Assembly: GCA_026770585.1 (NCBI GenBank)
Contig: MU646851.1
Coordinates: 26,443-46,565 of the forward strand
DNA from: Baffinella frigidus
Taxonomy: Eukaryota > Cryptophyceae > Cryptomonadales > Baffinellaceae
Length of the DNA stretch: 20,123 nt
Direction: 5' to 3'
Shown: positions 1 to 9,767 of the stretch, piece after piece
How positions within the stretch are numbered: the first letter of the stretch is position 1
How the letters are laid out: each line of letters opens with the position of its first letter
Made by a program: the position numbers and the translations under genes
The notes under the pieces: model-generated
Databases searched by the model: none
What the model saw: the letters and a program-made list of their open reading frames with translations, nothing else
Told to the model about the DNA's origin: nothing

Positions 1-90
1 CTCTCCCACCCCCCCCCTCCTCTCAAAGGTTACAAGAAAGCACTCACGGTTGCAAAGCCCCGTCCCGAGGGAAACCGTAGCCTAGCTCCT

Positions 91-225
91 ACCAGCCCTC
101 ATAGTGGGAGCAAATCTTCTTGGTCGAGACCCCTGATTTGTACCACAGGCCGCCGAATTCCGGCTGCCTCCAGTACAAATCAAGGGGGTTAAAAAAGGCG
201 TTTTGCTCCCACTCTGAGGGCTGGT
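91..225. repeat. Foldback element, family F2 (copy 1)
   Basis: The ends are inverted: ACCAGCCCTCA at 91-101 pairs with TGAGGGCTGGT at 215-225. The pairing continues inward through GGGAGCAAA-type sequence. A second inner inverted pair (gatttgta / tacaaatc) brackets a central GCCG-AATTC-CGGC palindrome. Related copies lie at 5548-5696 and, as a right half only, at 5886-5963. No clear target-site duplication is visible. It looks like a non-autonomous foldback or MITE-like element with no coding capacity. Confidence 0.7.
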
Positions 226-1540
226 GGTCTGTCTCAGTCGATTCGGTCTCACCAACGTGTGCTCTTTTCCGCCCCAAAGTTCACGGGTTTGTAAGTTTCC
301 ACACACCCGCCGAGTCAACTTAGGAATAGTCGGTCAACCCAACTGAGGCAGAGCTAAAGGTCGTAGGCTCGATCGCGCGGAGAGGCTCGCCACCTGTCTC
401 TTTCGCACACGAGTTAGCGGCAACTCGGGAGCTCAGAGCCTCTCCCAGAGCTCAGAGCGACCGTTACACCTACCACAGAGACCGTTACCACTACCAGCAT
501 GACCTGACTCCGTGTACGCACCCCCACCGATACTGTGGCTCGAAATAGAAAAGAGGGGGCACGGAAAAGAAGGTGAAGGGGGGGTGGGGAGGGGGGGGCG
601 TGGGGGGAAGGGGGGGGGGTCTGGAAAGAACCACAGCTCCCCCTTCACTTGCAGGGTAGGGTAATTACTATGCTGCCGCGACTCTCTCGCAGGTTCCCGC
701 TCCCTCAACACACTCGCGGTCAAATCAATGCAAACTCCAAACAGCCAACCCACCCACCCACCGCAGGAAGTTCCTCGCACGCTCCAAAAGGGTGGGCCGG
801 ACAAGGAAACGTGACGACAGGGAGTGAGTGCGTCGTGAAGGGGCTTTCAGGGGTGGGTATGGCTATCCGGCACAGGGATCTGCTGCTAGGGCGCGTGGTT
901 GTCGAGGGTCAAAACGTCTTGACGAGACGGAGGGATGCTGCCAAGATTCAGAGGTAGTTCCGGCAGGGTAGGCAAGTGTTTGCAGGGCATCGCTCCCCTT
1001 GGTCGAGGGGTTTGTGAGGCTCGGCATGTTCTGAGCAGTGCCCCACGGATGGCACGGGATGGCGTCACATCCGCCTATCTACCCTGAGGATTCCTTCCGG
1101 TTTCGCACATATCGGGGGCCTGAATATGTCAGGGACCAAGACGACTCAGTCGCTACGATTTGTGGTGCACCCCCCTGGCCGGTCGCACGCCCCCTACCGA
1201 TGCGCTATCTGGTGGACATGCGCGGAGCGGAGACGCGTACCTTCATGCACTTGCGGAGCAACTGTCGTTCACACCTGCGCACACCGCCACGTCCCACGCT
1301 CAGCTCCACAAGACGCCGCAAACAGAGGAGCACGCAGCCTGGCTGCACCACCTCGCTGCACCGCGAATCCGCCACTGAAACACTGCCCCCCACCCCCGCT
1401 CAGGTTCCGTTTCGCGACTGTGGGTGCGGTGCAGGGGGCATCGCACCTCCTGACGAAGGAGACGAGGAGGACGAAGAGCGGCGGTCCCTCTGCCGAGACA
1501 ATCTCGTGATTTTTCGGCCAACAGAAGTGACTTTCAAAAC
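226..1540. other. GC-rich region without a convincing gene
   Basis: The stretch contains a G-rich low-complexity tract (about 570-620). A degenerate relative of the 13.3-13.7 kb tandem unit lies at about 487-531 (ctaccagcat ... gcacccccaccga). Open frames overlap on both strands, and none has a recognisable domain. The frame at 1160-1378 and a segment after a possible acceptor (ccgctcag, about 1404) through the stop near 1543 read plausibly: cysteine-rich, then an acidic GDEEDEERR run. However, no GT donor joins them in a convincing way. A decayed gene fragment is possible but unproven. Confidence 0.4.
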
Positions 1541-1965
1541 TTGACTTTCGTGAAAGATTTTGACCATCAACTAACAGGTGAGAATTTTCCGAACAGGTTA
1601 TTGTAAAGCACCAAATTTCTCTGCATCCCCATATCTTTGGTGTCGAACTGATTTCACCTCACACCCCCACACAATCACTCTCACCTTGTGGGGTATTCGT
1701 GATTGAAGCTCTTAAACTTCAACCATGGGATACTATGAGCCTCGTAACGGCTGACTTGGGCTCGGTGTGTGTGCGGGCGCGCTCCTACTTGGAAGCAATC
1801 AAACACCCCAACAGAGTCACCCTTTATCCCCTCTTCACGAGCCTCTGCACTGGAGAGCTAAACGCGATCCGAAAGCAAAAATGCTTTCTCTGCAGTCCTT
1901 TCTACGGAAGGGCGTGTCGTTGGGCTATGTTGGGAGAAATTAAAACCTAAAGGACCTAAAGGCAG
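1541..1965 (+). repeat. Dispersed repeat R1, diverged long copy
   Basis: It begins with cttgactttcgtgaaag and tttgaccatcaa, which recur at 3037-3068. It ends in tatgttgggag...cctaaaggacc, the R1 3' signature also found near 2065, 2180, 2325, 2430, 3315, 3370 and 12635, and in reverse near 5185 and 9095. The middle portion (ctttatcccctc...gatccgaaag) is a diverged form of the R1 body. No long ORF is conserved between copies, so it is treated as non-coding. Confidence 0.6.
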
Positions 1966-2029
1966 ATCTTTCGGCCATGCTCACCATGACGTTTCGGTCC
2001 ACCAGGACGTGGAAACGTGTGTGCTGCTG

Positions 2030-2460
2030 TATGACGTTCATTAAAGCTCCATAAGCTCCATTCTTGGGAGCTCGAAGAACCTAAAGGACCTGAAGGACCT
2101 AAACTCGAGAATGTGATCCGAAAGGAAGCATGGCTTTTCTGCAGAACAAGTTCCGGTGTGCGCCTATGGTGGGAGTTAAAAGAACCTTTAGAAAGGACCT
2201 AAAGGATGAGGAGGCCCTTTAGCCGGTTTTCGCGATCCTCTGTGCAGGGGGGCCTGATGTGATCCGAAAGGAAGCATGGCCTTTCTACAGAAAATTATCC
2301 GGTGTCCGCCTATGTTGGGAGCTCGAAGAACCTAAAGGACCTAAACGGGGAAATCAGTAACCAGGGGTAGCTGAAGCATGGCCTTTCTACAGAACCAGTT
2401 GCGGTGTCCGCCTATGTTGGGAGCTCGAAGAACCTCAAGGACCTAATGGCTGACTTGCTT
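2030..2460 (+). repeat. Dispersed repeat R1, several tandem partial copies
   Basis: At least four partial R1 units follow one another. Each ends in gggagctcgaagaacc followed by taaaggacct-type sequence, or a close variant of it. The unit at about 2215-2350 is the fullest: tttagccggtt, a tgatgtgatccgaaagg core, atggcctttctacag, tccgcctatgttggg, then the terminal signature. The first unit starts gttcattaaagctcc, which is also found at 12543 downstream of the MYND gene. Confidence 0.7.
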
Positions 2461-2483
2461 ACTATCCAACCGAGTATTGATCC

Positions 2484-2720
2484 TAAACACTCAACCCTAA
2501 ATCCTGAACCTTGTATGAACCCTAAACCCTAAACCCTATATACCCTAAACCCTAAACCCTATACCCTAAACCCTAAACCCTGAACGCTAAACACTAAACA
2601 CCAAATCCTAAACCTTAACACTAGACCTTAAGCCCTAAACCTTGAACATTAAACCCTGAACCCTGAACCCTGAACCCTGAACCCTGAATCCTAACCCCTG
2701 AACCTTAAATCCTAAACCAC
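2484..2720 (+). repeat. Degenerate interstitial telomere-type tract (CCCTAAA strand)
   Basis: CCCTAAA heptamers are mixed with CCCTGAA, CCTTAAA and CACTAAA variants. The degeneracy and the internal location argue that this is not a functional chromosome end. Confidence 0.85.
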
Positions 2721-2785
2721 ACACTGCTTTTCCTCCCTCTCCCTCGCACTTACCGTAAATTTCTTCAAATCCATTGAGATAACTT

Positions 2786-2951
2786 TAAACCCTAAACCCT
2801 AAACCCTAAACCCTAAACCCTAAACCCTAAACCCTAAACCCTAAACCCTAAACCCTAAACCCCAAACCCTCAACCCTAAACCCTAAACCCTAAACCCTAA
2901 ACCCCAAACCCTAAACCCTAAAACCCAAACCCTAAACCCTGAACCCTGACA
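2786..2951 (+). repeat. Interstitial telomere-type tract, (CCCTAAA)n
   Basis: This is the most regular telomere-type array on this strand. About eleven perfect CCCTAAA units come first, then units with single changes (CCCCAAA, CCCTCAA). Plant/alga-type telomere sequence inside a contig indicates an interstitial array or a healed/inserted telomere seed. Confidence 0.9.
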
Positions 2952-3036
2952 CATGAACACTAAACACTAAATAATAAACCATGAACCATCCTGTGAACAC
3001 TAAACACTACATAATAAACCATAAACCATCCGAAAA

Positions 3037-3400
3037 ATTGACTTTCGTGAAAGAATTTGACCATCAAAATCTACCCTCACTAGAACCAGTGACTCCTAAC
3101 GATGAGATATCATTACGGGTCTTCAGCCGACTTGCGGGTCCTGGGGTGTGTGTGAGCATGGGGGCGATGTCGAATACCTTCCCACACCCGTTTGAGGATA
3201 CCCTTTAGCCGGTTTCTGCCGCGATCCTCTGTACAGGGGGGCGTGATGTGATCCGAAAGGAAGCGTGGCCTCTTTACAGAACCAGTTCCGGTGTCCGCCT
3301 ATGCTGGGAGCTCGAAGAACCTAAAGGACCTAAAGGTGTCCGCCTATGTTGGGAGCTCGAAGAATCTGAAGGACCTAAATGACCTAAAGGATAAACGGGG
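3037..3400 (+). repeat. Dispersed repeat R1, near full-length copy
   Basis: It starts ttgactttcgtgaaag, continues through gtgtgagcatggggg and accctttagccggttt, then the tgatgtgatccgaaagg core. It ends in two gggagctcgaagaa terminal signatures (about 3306 and 3351). The body is shared with 2215-2350 and, in reverse, with 5150-5345 and 9080-9240. A 75-residue open frame crosses it but is not conserved in the other copies. Confidence 0.7.
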
Positions 3401-4072
3401 GTAGACTTCGAGCCTCGAGGACTTCGAGTCCCTTCAAGTCCTCGAGGACAAAACGGGGGTAGCTGACTAACCACACAGCAAATGCTCTGGAAAGCCAGTT
3501 TCTGGTCGATTTTCTCGTTCAAAGTTCAGGATCCACAAGAGGGGCCTCGCACCAACCAGCTCCCCACGAAGTGGCGAGGAAATCGGCCCATGGGAACCGC
3601 GCCCAGTCTACGACCAAAGATGGGCATTTGAGCCATTTTCGGCTCTCGGGGAGGTTGAAATGTGAGAGATTGAATTGACGATCACACGTCCTATGAAATT
3701 AGTACCAATGCTGACTTCAAAATAAGCAAATTTATTAGAGATTCCGCCATTTCGCCGACCGTCAAAGCGCCAACTCTCAATCCGGGGGTTTCTCGGTGCG
3801 CTGAGCAGGATGCGCGCATCACCTTCCCCGCCCGGCACCGCCATGGCGGTGTAAAGCGACTAAAAAATGAATTTTTGGACCCCCCAAAATCCAATTCTCA
3901 CAAAAAATCGATTCTCACATTTCAACAACCCCTGGTACGAAGGGATCCTCGAGAATGACTCGGGCGATAGAGTGATGACAGAGTTTCCGTTACCATGTCC
4001 GCAGGAACCCCCCAATGCCCCTACGGGTTGCCTTACTGTAGAATCCTAGGTCTTGTCGCTTTTGTAAGGGTA
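3401..4072. other. Non-coding interval, partly AT-rich
   Basis: A short hairpin (CCTCGAGGACTT paired with AAGTCCTCGAGG, about 3412-3447) lies at the left. The rest is AT-richer sequence with short overlapping minus-strand frames (3608-3894). These lack recognisable domains and do not agree in frame. No gene can be supported. Confidence 0.5.
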
Positions 4073-4294
4073 GAGCGTTTGCGGTAATTGTTGTCCATTT
4101 TGGACGTACGGTTTTCCGGTTTTCCGGTTTTGAAAAGGGATAGATAGGACGTGACAAGGATTTTAAATAGTACCAAGAGGCGCAATTCTGGTCTACTATT
4201 TAAAATCCTTGTCACGTCCTATAAGTCCCTTTCAAAAACGGAAAACCGGGAAACTACGTACGTCCAAAACGGACAACAATTACCGCAAACGCTT
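4073..4294. repeat. 222-bp foldback element, TA-flanked (F1-like ends)
   Basis: This is a nearly complete palindrome. GAGCGTTTGCGGTAATTG at the left end mirrors the right end, with pairing through the cctatctatcc-type and gtgacaaggatttt arms to a loop near 4168-4182. TA dinucleotides lie immediately outside (4071-4072 and 4295-4296), consistent with TA target-site duplication. The GAGCG terminus resembles that of the foldback at 19750-19920. It has no coding capacity and is likely a MITE. Confidence 0.8.
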
Positions 4295-4647
4295 TAGTCT
4301 AGTGAAATCGGTTCGAAGTGTCTTGTGTGAGAAGGTGCTTCTATTTTCGAACGTCTCATGACCGCTGCTTCTATTTTCGAATCGTCTGATGATGACGCTT
4401 TGATTTTTAGGTCTTTCATCCTTTAGGGGGTTTAGGTCTGGTCTTTAAGGGGGTCGCATCGATTTTTTTCGAATTCATTTGACCATTAAATTATGGGCCG
4501 TTTGTCAGCATCCTTTCGTTGGTGGGCAGAACGCCAAGCAACGTGCGGGGGGCAAACGAAAACGCGCCTTCGACACGAGCACATCGCCTCTCTGACCACC
4601 GAAGCTCCTTGCCGTCAAGATCCAGCCCGTCGCGAGAAAAATCGACC

Positions 4648-5108
4648 ATGGAGTACAATTTCCCTGCAGGCAGAAGAAGCGATACACCCACGATGTCCGT
4701 TGCGAAGGTGCCGCCCACCACTGCCCCCCTGTCCGCCCCCACCGGTCATTGCCTCCTCCTGCGCCTCTAACACATCCCTGCACCCACGCAGGTCATCCTC
4801 GCAGCGGTCTGCGTGCTCGCCACCCTCGACGTCGGCGTCAACGCGGCGGCACCGCCCGGACCTCCTATTACAAGCACTGCGGCCTGGAGCGTTGTCGGCC
4901 TCGCGGTGCTTTTCCTCCTCGTCTTCGCGGTCGCGATGGTTCACCTCGCGCACGACGACGTGTCGACGATCCTGCGATCAGAAGCCCGGTCGCTGAGGTC
5001 GGATCCTTGTCGCAGAAGACGGCCGCCGCTGTTTTGCATGACTGTTCCACCAGCGCTCTCGCCCGTGGCGAGAAGTCCCTCAGCGCCTTCGGGGGGCGAC
5101 TCCTTTAG
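4648..5108 (+). CDS. Candidate three-exon gene, small membrane protein of unknown family
   Basis: The model is exon 1 4648-4707, intron 4708-4791, exon 2 4792-4959, intron 4960-5015 and exon 3 5016-5108 (TAG), about 106 residues, with both junctions in phase 0. The ATG has an ideal Kozak context (ACCATGG). Intron 1 ends with a CTAAC branch-point-like motif and CACGCAG. Exon 2 is strongly GC at third positions. It encodes two hydrophobic stretches: one from its start (VILAAVCVLATL) and a longer one about 25 residues on (SVVGLAVLFLLVFAVAMV), separated by a Pro-rich linker. Exon 3 reads KTAAAVLHDCSTSALARGEK and so on. Without the second splice, the frame runs to a stop at 5142 with a basic, less protein-like tail. 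I do not recognise the family. It may be a fragment of a larger gene; R1 follows about 50 bp downstream. Confidence 0.4.
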
Positions 5109-5149
5109 TTACAGCAGACGGAGTCCTCTGGCTATGGTTTAAGCAGACA

Positions 5150-5345
5150 GTTCCGGTCCTCGCTTGGCGAGGGGTTTCGGTCCTTGAGGTTCTTCGAGCT
5201 CCCATCATAGGCGGACTCTGGAACTTATCCTGCAGGGAGGCCCTGCGTCCCTTAGGGTCGCATCAGGCCACCCGGCGCAGAAGGATCACATCAGAAACCG
5301 GCTAAAGGGTATTCCTCATGTGGGGTGCGTGAAGGTATGTGGCAA
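5150..5345 (-). repeat. Dispersed repeat R1, reverse orientation
   Basis: The signature gaggttcttcgagctccca is the reverse of the R1 end. It is followed by ataggcggact, a shortened body, and gaaaccggctaaagggtat, the mirror of 3200-3225. It lies just downstream of the candidate membrane-protein gene. Confidence 0.65.
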
Positions 5346-5547
5346 CGGCATGAGTTTGGCAAAACGGAGAATCCTCTCCAAAAAATCAGAACGTTTAAAC
5401 GAAAAACCTTTGGCGTTGTTTGCTTCTTTCGAAAGGTATAGGTGGTTTTGAGGGAAGCACACGAGAAGTTGTAGGTAGGTAAGAGCATGGCAAGGTATTC
5501 TGCAGGATGCCCCTGCTTCGTGACCTTTCCTGTGCAGAGCGACTCAG

Positions 5548-5696
5548 CCACCAACCCTCATATCCTGAGCAAATCGTCGATTTTGAGGTCACGTATTTCC
5601 CTTGGTGGCCGCCGGATTCCGGCGTCCGTGGAGCCATTTTGCCCTGAAATGGAAAATCGAAAACCATCGATTTGCTCAGCGTGTGAGGGTTGGTGG
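5548..5696. repeat. Foldback element, family F2 (copy 2)
   Basis: CCACCAACCCTCA at the left mirrors TGAGGGTTGGTGG at the right. The inner arms (gagcaaatcgtcgatt / aaccatcgatttgctc) also pair, giving a stem of roughly 35 bases per arm. The centre carries GCCGGATTCCGGC. It is related to 91-225. Confidence 0.75.
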
Positions 5697-5885
5697 AGCA
5701 GAACCGACTAACGAGTGATGCAGAATAAGTTCCTTCCTTCCCCGGATTTGGATGGAGAGTGCGCAAGACCTCTAGTTTCTACTTCACCCCGAGGTTCCCG
5801 TGTTGCTGGTTCTGGCACGCACATATCGCTTCTCTTCCCTGCGATTCTGGTGCGCCGTACGCGAACGTGCGGCGGGCATACGAAA

Positions 5886-5963
5886 ACGAGGTCGCCGGAA
5901 TCCGGCGACCCCCAGTACAAATCAGGGGTCCCAACAAAGAGGATTTGCTCCCACTCTGAGGGC
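5886..5963 (+). repeat. Foldback family F2, right half only (copy 3)
   Basis: It contains the GTCGCCGGAATCCGGCGAC palindrome, then ccagtacaaatcaggggtc and ggatttgctcccactctgag, matching the right arm of the copy at 91-225. The left arm is replaced by sequence (cacatatcgcttct ... cgaacgtgcggcgggc) that partly resembles 4545-4605. It is a truncated or recombined copy. Confidence 0.6.
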
Positions 5964-6039
5964 TTCGACACACACATATCGCTTCTTGCCACTGCAGCTC
6001 ACGCAAGATACCACACTTCAGCAATGTCCTGCTTCATTC

Positions 6040-6310
6040 AGAACACGCAGGCCCCAGATCCGGCGCGTGTTCTGAAGTTCTGGGTTCTTTTAACCCAGAT
6101 ATCCCTGTACATGGGGTTACAGCTTCGTTCGGGGTGCACATGGCGGCCGTGTTGGTAGTCATAAAGGTCTCTCTCTGAAGTCACACACGAACACGGACAC
6201 GCGCCGCCCTACAGGTGGTGTCCTCTACTCTAATGGGATACCTTGTGTACAAGAACCCGTAACTTAAGAACCCGCACCGGATTTGGGGCCTGCGCGTTCT
6301 TAATTTTGTA
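6040..6310. repeat. Large inverted repeat arms (about 6044-6090 and 6250-6305)
   Basis: The left arm contains gcaggccccagatccgg and gttctgaagttctggg. The right arm contains the reverse complement in diverged form (cccgtaacttaagaacc, ccggatttggggcctgc). The right arm and the sequence beyond it recur at about 12806-12910, next to another M1 MITE. The arms are separated by about 160 bp without a gene. Confidence 0.6.
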
Positions 6311-6368
6311 CCAGAGGGTTGACTGAATCTCGCGTACACTGTAGGCGATACTTCTGCTGCCGCGACCA

Positions 6369-6483
6369 CATGGGTACCTCGCTTATAAGGAGCCACGCAC
6401 CCCCTAGGACCACCGTAGGGCTGTAGGCAGGCCTACTGTTGGGTCCAAGGGGGGTGCGCCTCCTTGTGAGCGAAGTACCCCTG
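6369..6483. mobile_element. MITE family M1, copy a (old)
   Basis: The ends are CATGGGTACCTCGCTTATAAG and CTTGTGAGCGAAGTACCCCTG, so the inverted terminal repeats have a few mismatches. TA follows the right end; the left flank has decayed to CA. The flanking sequence (ttgtaccagagggttgact...) is shared with copy c at 12913, so the insertion predates duplication of that segment. Confidence 0.8.
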
Positions 6484-6484
6484 T

Positions 6485-6824
6485 AGAGCTCTTGCTGTCG
6501 GAGCAAGCCTCGACGAGATCGGAGAGAGAGAGGGAGAGAAAGAGAGGGAGAGAGAGAGTGAGAAAGAGAGAGAGGGTTTTACCGACACTGGGGCAAACGC
6601 TTTCTGTCTGCCCTCCTTACCCGCAGGGGAGGGAGGCTCACCACGCCAGATTCTTGCAAGGGGTCGCCAAAAGTCAATTCCCAGGAAGGAATAAGGTGGA
6701 ACTGTTTACTTTCGAGATAGTTCGGTGCCTCAAAGTGCGCTCGGAAAGAGGCGAACCCCCACGAGGAATCTGGCGTGGCATGGCGCGGGACATCTCGAGG
6801 ACATCACGCGACGCGGAGACTGTC
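6485..6824. other. Non-coding interval with a GA microsatellite
   Basis: A GAGAGA-rich tract with occasional GGGA/AAGA units occupies about 6520-6575. The remainder has one 124-residue plus-strand frame made partly from the microsatellite and partly from MITE sequence. No gene is supported. Confidence 0.55.
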
Positions 6825-6826
6825 TA

Positions 6827-6944
6827 CAGGGGTACCTCGCTCATGAGAAACCGCCCAACCCCCTAGGACCACCATAGGGCCCTAGGCATAGGCCTACTGT
6901 AGGGTCCTAGGGGGGCGTGGTTTCTTATGAGCGAGGTACCCCTG
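6827..6944. mobile_element. MITE family M1, copy b
   Basis: The inverted termini are nearly perfect: CAGGGGTACCTCGCTCAT at the left mirrors ATGAGCGAGGTACCCCTG at the right. TA precedes it. CA follows it where the tandem sister unit 34 bp on has TA, which suggests one mutated TSD base. The interior is the CCTAGGACC ... CCTACTGTAGGGTCC module shared by the family. At 118 bp it has no coding capacity. Confidence 0.88.
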
Positions 6945-6945
6945 C

Positions 6946-7013
6946 ACCCCGAATACACCCGAGCTAATCCGTCGTGCCTACCCCGAATACATCCGAGATA
7001 ATCCTTCTCCTTG
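6946..7013 (+). repeat. 34-bp tandem duplication
   Basis: The unit accccgaatac(a)cccgag begins at 6946 and again at 6980, with a few substitutions. It lies at the right edge of MITE copy b. Confidence 0.65.
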
Positions 7014-7189
7014 CCCGAGGAGGGCCCTTTCCTAGGACGCCTATGGGTCATACACGTATATGTATGGTCTCAAGAAGCCATACATGTACGTTTATGTCCA
7101 TGCATATACGTATATGTCCGCGCGGAGACATCACATGAGCATCCCGAGAAAGTCGAGCTCCTCCTGCTTCAGGGTTTTCGGTTCAGGAT

Positions 7190-7850
7190 TTTGGGAGTTT
7201 GGGTAGTCGGCGTTTGGGTTTTAGGGTTGAGGGTTGAGGGTTCAGGCTTCAGAGTTTAGGGTTTAGGGTTTAGGATACAGGGTTCAGGGTGTAGGGTTTA
7301 GGGTTAGGGTTTAGGGTGTAGGGTTTAAGGTTTTGGATTTAGGGTTTTGAGGTTTAGGGTTCAGAGTTTAGGGTTCAGGGCTTGGGGTTTAGGGTTTAGG
7401 GTACAGGTTTTAGTATTTAGGGTTTAGGGTTCAGGGTTTAGGGTTTAGGGTTTATGATTTAGGGTTTAGGGTTTAGGGTTTAGGGTGTAGGATTTAGGGT
7501 TTAGGGTTTAGGGTTTAGGGTTTAGGGTGTAGGGTTTAGGGTTTAGGGTTTCGGGTTTATGGTTTTGTGTCTAGAGTTAAGGGGTTGGGGATTAGGTGTT
7601 AGGTGTTAGGTGTTAGGTATTAGGTTTTAATTAGGGTTTAGGGTTCACGGTTTAGGGTGTAGGGTTTCGGGTTTAGGGTTTGGGGATTCGGGGTTAGGGT
7701 TTCGGGTTTCGGGTTTAGAGTTTAGGGTTGAGGGTTTATGGTTAAGGGTTTATGGTTCAGGGTTTAGGGTTTAGGATTTAGGGTTTAGGGTTTAGGGTTT
7801 AGGGTTCAGAGTTCAGGGTTCAGGGTTCAGGGTGAAGGGTTGAGACGGAG
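7190..7850 (+). repeat. Long degenerate TTTAGGG telomere-type tract
   Basis: Dozens of TTTAGGG units are mixed with TTCAGGG, TGTAGGG, TTGAGGG and TTAGGTG variants, over about 660 bp. Thinner remnants continue to about 8112 within GC-richer sequence. The tract is interstitial and opposite in strand to the tracts at 2.5-2.95 kb. Confidence 0.9.
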
Positions 7851-8112
7851 CGCCGGGTTTGGGGTTTGGGGTAGGAGAGGGGTGGTTGGACCTGGTTCCA
7901 AAGAGACTAGTCGCGGTGCAGCATTGAGGGTGTAGGGTAGGGCACAGACCCTGGGGCTTGAGAGGATTAGGGGCTACAGGAGGGCGTAGCAGAGGGGCAG
8001 TTGGACCTGGTTTCAGAGCGACTGGAGTGGTGTAGGGTTTAAAGTTCAGGGTTTAGGGGTTCAGGGTTCAGGGTTTGGGGGATTAGGGTTCAGGGTTTAG
8101 TGTGTAGGGGTG

Positions 8113-8579
8113 TAGGGGACCTGGTTCTAGAGCGACTGGAGAGATGTCGGACTCGCCGACATGCCTTCAAACCACGCGTAGCTATGCGCACATCGAGCAT
8201 GTTGTAGATTTCGGGTTAGCGCGCAATTCACATCGGGCCGGGGGATCGATTTTGTTTGAAAAATCGCAATGATTTCACGTCCTCACAAGTGAAGACCTTT
8301 TACGGGGGTGGATTTTGATAGAGTCGAATTGCCAATAAAGAAATTCTGGTCAATTTTTCGATTAAGCATCACCTGGATCCATTGTTTCACCCAAGTCCTC
8401 CCTTGAGGCTGGATTCTATGTGTTCACTAAATCACGGAGCGGGAACAGCGATACCCCTATTCCCGATGGGAACGCGGGATACCAGGGAACGTTGACCTGA
8501 GCCGTTCCCGTTCCCTGAAACCGGTCTTGGTCCCGTTCCCGAAACGAAAGTTCCCGCAGCGCTGGTTGGAGGCTTCTAC
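8113..8579. other. Non-coding interval
   Basis: No ORF with domain evidence is present. About 8445-8560 is a low-complexity run rich in gttccc/gggaac repeats. The rest is unique-looking AT/GC mixed sequence without splice-supported coding. Confidence 0.5.
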
Positions 8580-8581
8580 TA

Positions 8582-8788
8582 CCACCAGCAACCCGTAGCA
8601 GCTTTTGCCGGATCCTTGCAAGAATTCGGCAATTATGGTTATTTATTTATTCATTCGTACGACCCTACGGTAGGAGGCCCTAGGGGCCTGGGAATTGCTG
8701 ACGGGGAGATTCAAGGAGATGTCCTTGGTTTGACTGAAATTTACTACAGAACCCGACCCGGTTATAAGCTGCTACGGGTTGCTGGTGG
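8582..8788. mobile_element. 207-bp foldback/MITE with 22-bp inverted ends and TA flanks
   Basis: The left end CCACCAGCAACCCGTAGC mirrors the right end GCTACGGGTTGCTGGTGG, and pairing continues through AGCT. TA lies immediately outside on both sides (8580-8581 and 8789-8790). The interior has a CCTACGGTAGG ... CCTAGGGG module like other palindromes here. An 89-residue frame crossing it starts at TTG and is probably fortuitous. Confidence 0.82.
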
Positions 8789-8790
8789 TA

Positions 8791-9079
8791 CGCTAGACCG
8801 GAAGGGGGTCAATCGCAAAAGTCAACTTCCATTGGCCTTCGAGTCAACTCCTGCAACATGGTCAGGATGTTGTGTCAACTTTTGACTCATCTACACCAGG
8901 GGGGGAAAGCGAGGTTTAATAAGTTGACAAACACGACCGCTTCACGCTAGGGGGAGAGATGCGCCGAGACCAGAGGGCTCAAACAGCCCGCTACTACCCC
9001 GGAGGGTAGATATGCTAGTGTCTCGTCCAGTAGGACAAGCTAACTAACCTACGGGGAAGGCAAAGTACTTTCATAATCC
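8791..9079. other. Non-coding interval
   Basis: It includes taagttgacaaac near 8921, a relative of the 35-bp repeat at 13915. No gene is visible. Confidence 0.45.
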
Positions 9080-9240
9080 GTCAGGTCCTTTAGGTTCTTC
9101 GAGCTCCCAACATAGGCGGACACTGGAACTTATCTGCAGGAAAACCATGCTTCCTTTCGGATCACATCAGGCCCCCCGGTGCAGAGGATCGCAGCAGAAA
9201 CCGGCTAAAGGGTATCCCCAAACGGGTGTGAGTTATCCCA
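9080..9240 (-). repeat. Dispersed repeat R1, reverse orientation, well preserved
   Basis: The sequence tcctttaggttcttcgagct, then caacataggcggacac, ctttcggatcacatcagg and gaaaccggctaaagggtat, is the reverse of the 3200-3340 and 2215-2345 copies in the same order. It confirms R1 as a dispersed unit of about 135 bp found in both orientations. Confidence 0.75.
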
Positions 9241-9299
9241 AAGAGCAACGCGCTCACACACACCAGGACTATACCAAGAGGCCGGGTCAAGGGAACGAC

Positions 9300-9427
9300 C
9301 TTCCACGGACAGTCTCAGTAAGTCAATTTCGCCTTGAAATCTGAGACCGGCTTTGGGCCAGGACCGGTCTCAGAATACGTACCGACAGCCTCGGTTTAGT
9401 CAACCACGATTCTAGAATGCCGTGGAA
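9300..9427. repeat. Imperfect foldback with an 11-bp inner stem
   Basis: TCTGAGACCGG at about 9341 pairs with CCGGTCTCAGA ending near 9373. Outer TTCCACGG and CCGTGGAA near 9300 and 9420 also mirror each other. It is non-coding. Confidence 0.55.
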
Positions 9428-9497
9428 GCCTTTCGCAAGAAGGTCAGAACAACACGAAAACCTAAATCCGGTCGTTTTTTATTGGTTTGGTCCCTCC

Positions 9498-9607
9498 GTC
9501 ATCAAAACGTTCATTGTTTTACACCCTTTCGAAAAAAGAAAGTCAGATCGCGTCCATTCATTCGAAGGGGTGTAAAACATGATCTAAACCATCAACTTTT
9601 TGATGAC
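9498..9607. repeat. Foldback element with GTCATCAAAA ends
   Basis: GTCATCAAAA mirrors TTTTGATGAC at the ends. An inner TTTTACACCCTTTCGAA pairs with TTCGAAGGGGTGTAAAA, with one wobble position. A poly-G run of about 25 bases follows at about 9632-9656. Confidence 0.7.
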
Positions 9608-9767
9608 GCTTGCTTTCGAGGCGACAAAAGTAGGGGGGGGGGGGGGGGGGGGGGGAGGGGAGGGGAGGTGTGTGGGGGGGGTTGTGTCGAAGTGGGAGCA
9701 GGGCTGTGCAGACAGGATTTGTGATCATCTGTACTCAGAGCGACAGAGAGAGAAGGAGGCAGGGCTG

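Noticed and set aside
649-1544. Overlapping plus and minus frames of 60-168 residues
   Set aside because: There are no domains, no consistent frame and no convincing splice pairs. At best it is a decayed gene, noted in the region entry.
2786-2951. True chromosome end
   Set aside because: The tract is short, degrades on both sides and is followed by more than 17 kb of other sequence.
4493-4996. 167-residue frame overlapping the candidate membrane-protein gene
   Set aside because: It is a serine/arginine/proline-rich out-of-frame reading of GC-rich DNA. The alternative frame has hydrophobic segments and splice signals.
8616-8885. 89-residue plus-strand frame
   Set aside because: It starts at TTG and runs through the 207-bp foldback element. 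It has no domain or splice evidence.
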